Source of the DNA: Bacteroidota bacterium
GTDB lineage: Bacteria; Bacteroidota; Bacteroidia; NORP154
Assembly: GCA_002401055.1 (NCBI GenBank)
Contig: NVRZ01000171.1
Location: forward strand, 1-6,929
Direction: 5' to 3'
DNA length: 6,929 nucleotides
The notes beneath the pieces were generated by a model, which was not told the DNA's origin, made no database searches, and saw only the letters and a program-made list of their open reading frames with translations. Each line of letters starts with the position of its first letter. Within the stretch, counting starts at the first letter, position 1. Made by a program: the position numbers and the translations under genes. Of this stretch, positions 6,651 to 6,929 are shown in pieces.

Positions 6651-6929
6651 ATGGATGCCTCAGAAATAGAAGATCTATTATCCGAAATAAACTCTTTTCA
6701 AGCATCTTCCGCTTCAGCGGTCGAGGAATTTCGTGTTCGCTTCTTGGGTAAAAAAGGCATTTTAAGAGGTTTTTTTTCCAAATTGAAAGATGTTGATGCC
6801 TCTTCGAAGAAGGAGTTCGGTTTGCTGATTAATAAAGTGAAGGAGAGTGCAGAGCAAAAAATTGCAACATTTAGTGGCTCGAAATCTGACGAAGGGGGTG
6901 CTCTTGAAGGCCAAGACCTTACGCTTCCA
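6651..6929 (+). CDS. pheS: Phenylalanyl-tRNA synthetase alpha subunit, N-terminal part (cut by the window edge)
   Basis: PheS is the catalytic subunit of the alpha2-beta2 enzyme that charges tRNA-Phe with phenylalanine. Only the first 93 codons are present and the frame runs open to the window edge. The visible part is the N-terminal helical (coiled-coil) region that contacts tRNA. It includes the hallmark EEFRVRFLGKKGIL (25-38), KKEFGLLINKVKESAEQKI (53-71), and EGQDLTLP (86-93), which leads into the catalytic core. The core motifs lie beyond the window. The ATG at 6651 is 2 bases after the isomerase stop and gives a normal-length N-terminus. An A6 run and a T8 run (6770-6777) lie within the coding sequence, but the frame is intact across both. 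Confidence 0.93.
   Translation, partial: MDASEIEDLLSEINSFQASSASAVEEFRVRFLGKKGILRGFFSKLKDVDASSKKEFGLLINKVKESAEQKIATFSGSKSDEGGALEGQDLTLP

Noticed and set aside
6770..6777. T8 run as a terminator or frameshift site in pheS
   Set aside because: No stable hairpin precedes it, it encodes normal Phe codons, and the PheS motifs on both sides stay in one frame.

Overview
This window is an ordinary chromosomal housekeeping segment from a member of the Bacteroidota. The main evidence is a GldH-type gliding-motility lipoprotein lying between a clamp-loader gene (holB) and a class A penicillin-binding protein gene. Supporting signs are the Bacteroidota style of PBP1A and of the secreted cyclophilin, the absence of convincing Shine-Dalgarno sequences, and a match to the Bacteroidota -7 promoter box (TAnnTTTG). 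I cannot fix the order; Flavobacteriales, Cytophagales or a related group would all fit. Base composition looks even and moderately AT-rich throughout, and I see no mobile element, tRNA, rRNA or CRISPR array.

Left part (about 1-4084, minus strand): a tight operon read from right to left. It runs holB (DNA polymerase III delta' subunit), gldH (lipoprotein), a bifunctional PBP1A, and possibly the first nine codons of a further gene at the window edge. Gaps are 19, 7 and 23 bases. Both gldH and the PBP1A gene appear to start at TTG, because no usable ATG or GTG exists upstream in frame. The delta' start is best placed at 4084, not at the longer 4108 option.

Middle (4144-5838): pgk (phosphoglycerate kinase, glycolysis) on the plus strand diverges from holB. 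It converges on cvpA (a four-helix inner-membrane protein) on the minus strand, and the two 3' ends overlap by 9 bases.

Right part (5839-6929): a 156-base divergent spacer carries an 11-bp perfect inverted repeat and a candidate promoter. It is followed by a secreted cyclophilin-type peptidyl-prolyl isomerase and, 2 bases later, the first 93 codons of pheS (phenylalanyl-tRNA synthetase alpha chain), cut by the window edge.

The genes serve replication, cell-wall synthesis, gliding or type IX secretion, glycolysis, envelope protein folding and translation. No new biological system is evident. The points most worth a second look are a four-cysteine, zinc-ribbon-like insertion in the linker of PBP1A, the two consecutive TTG starts, and the regulatory signals in the two divergent spacers.
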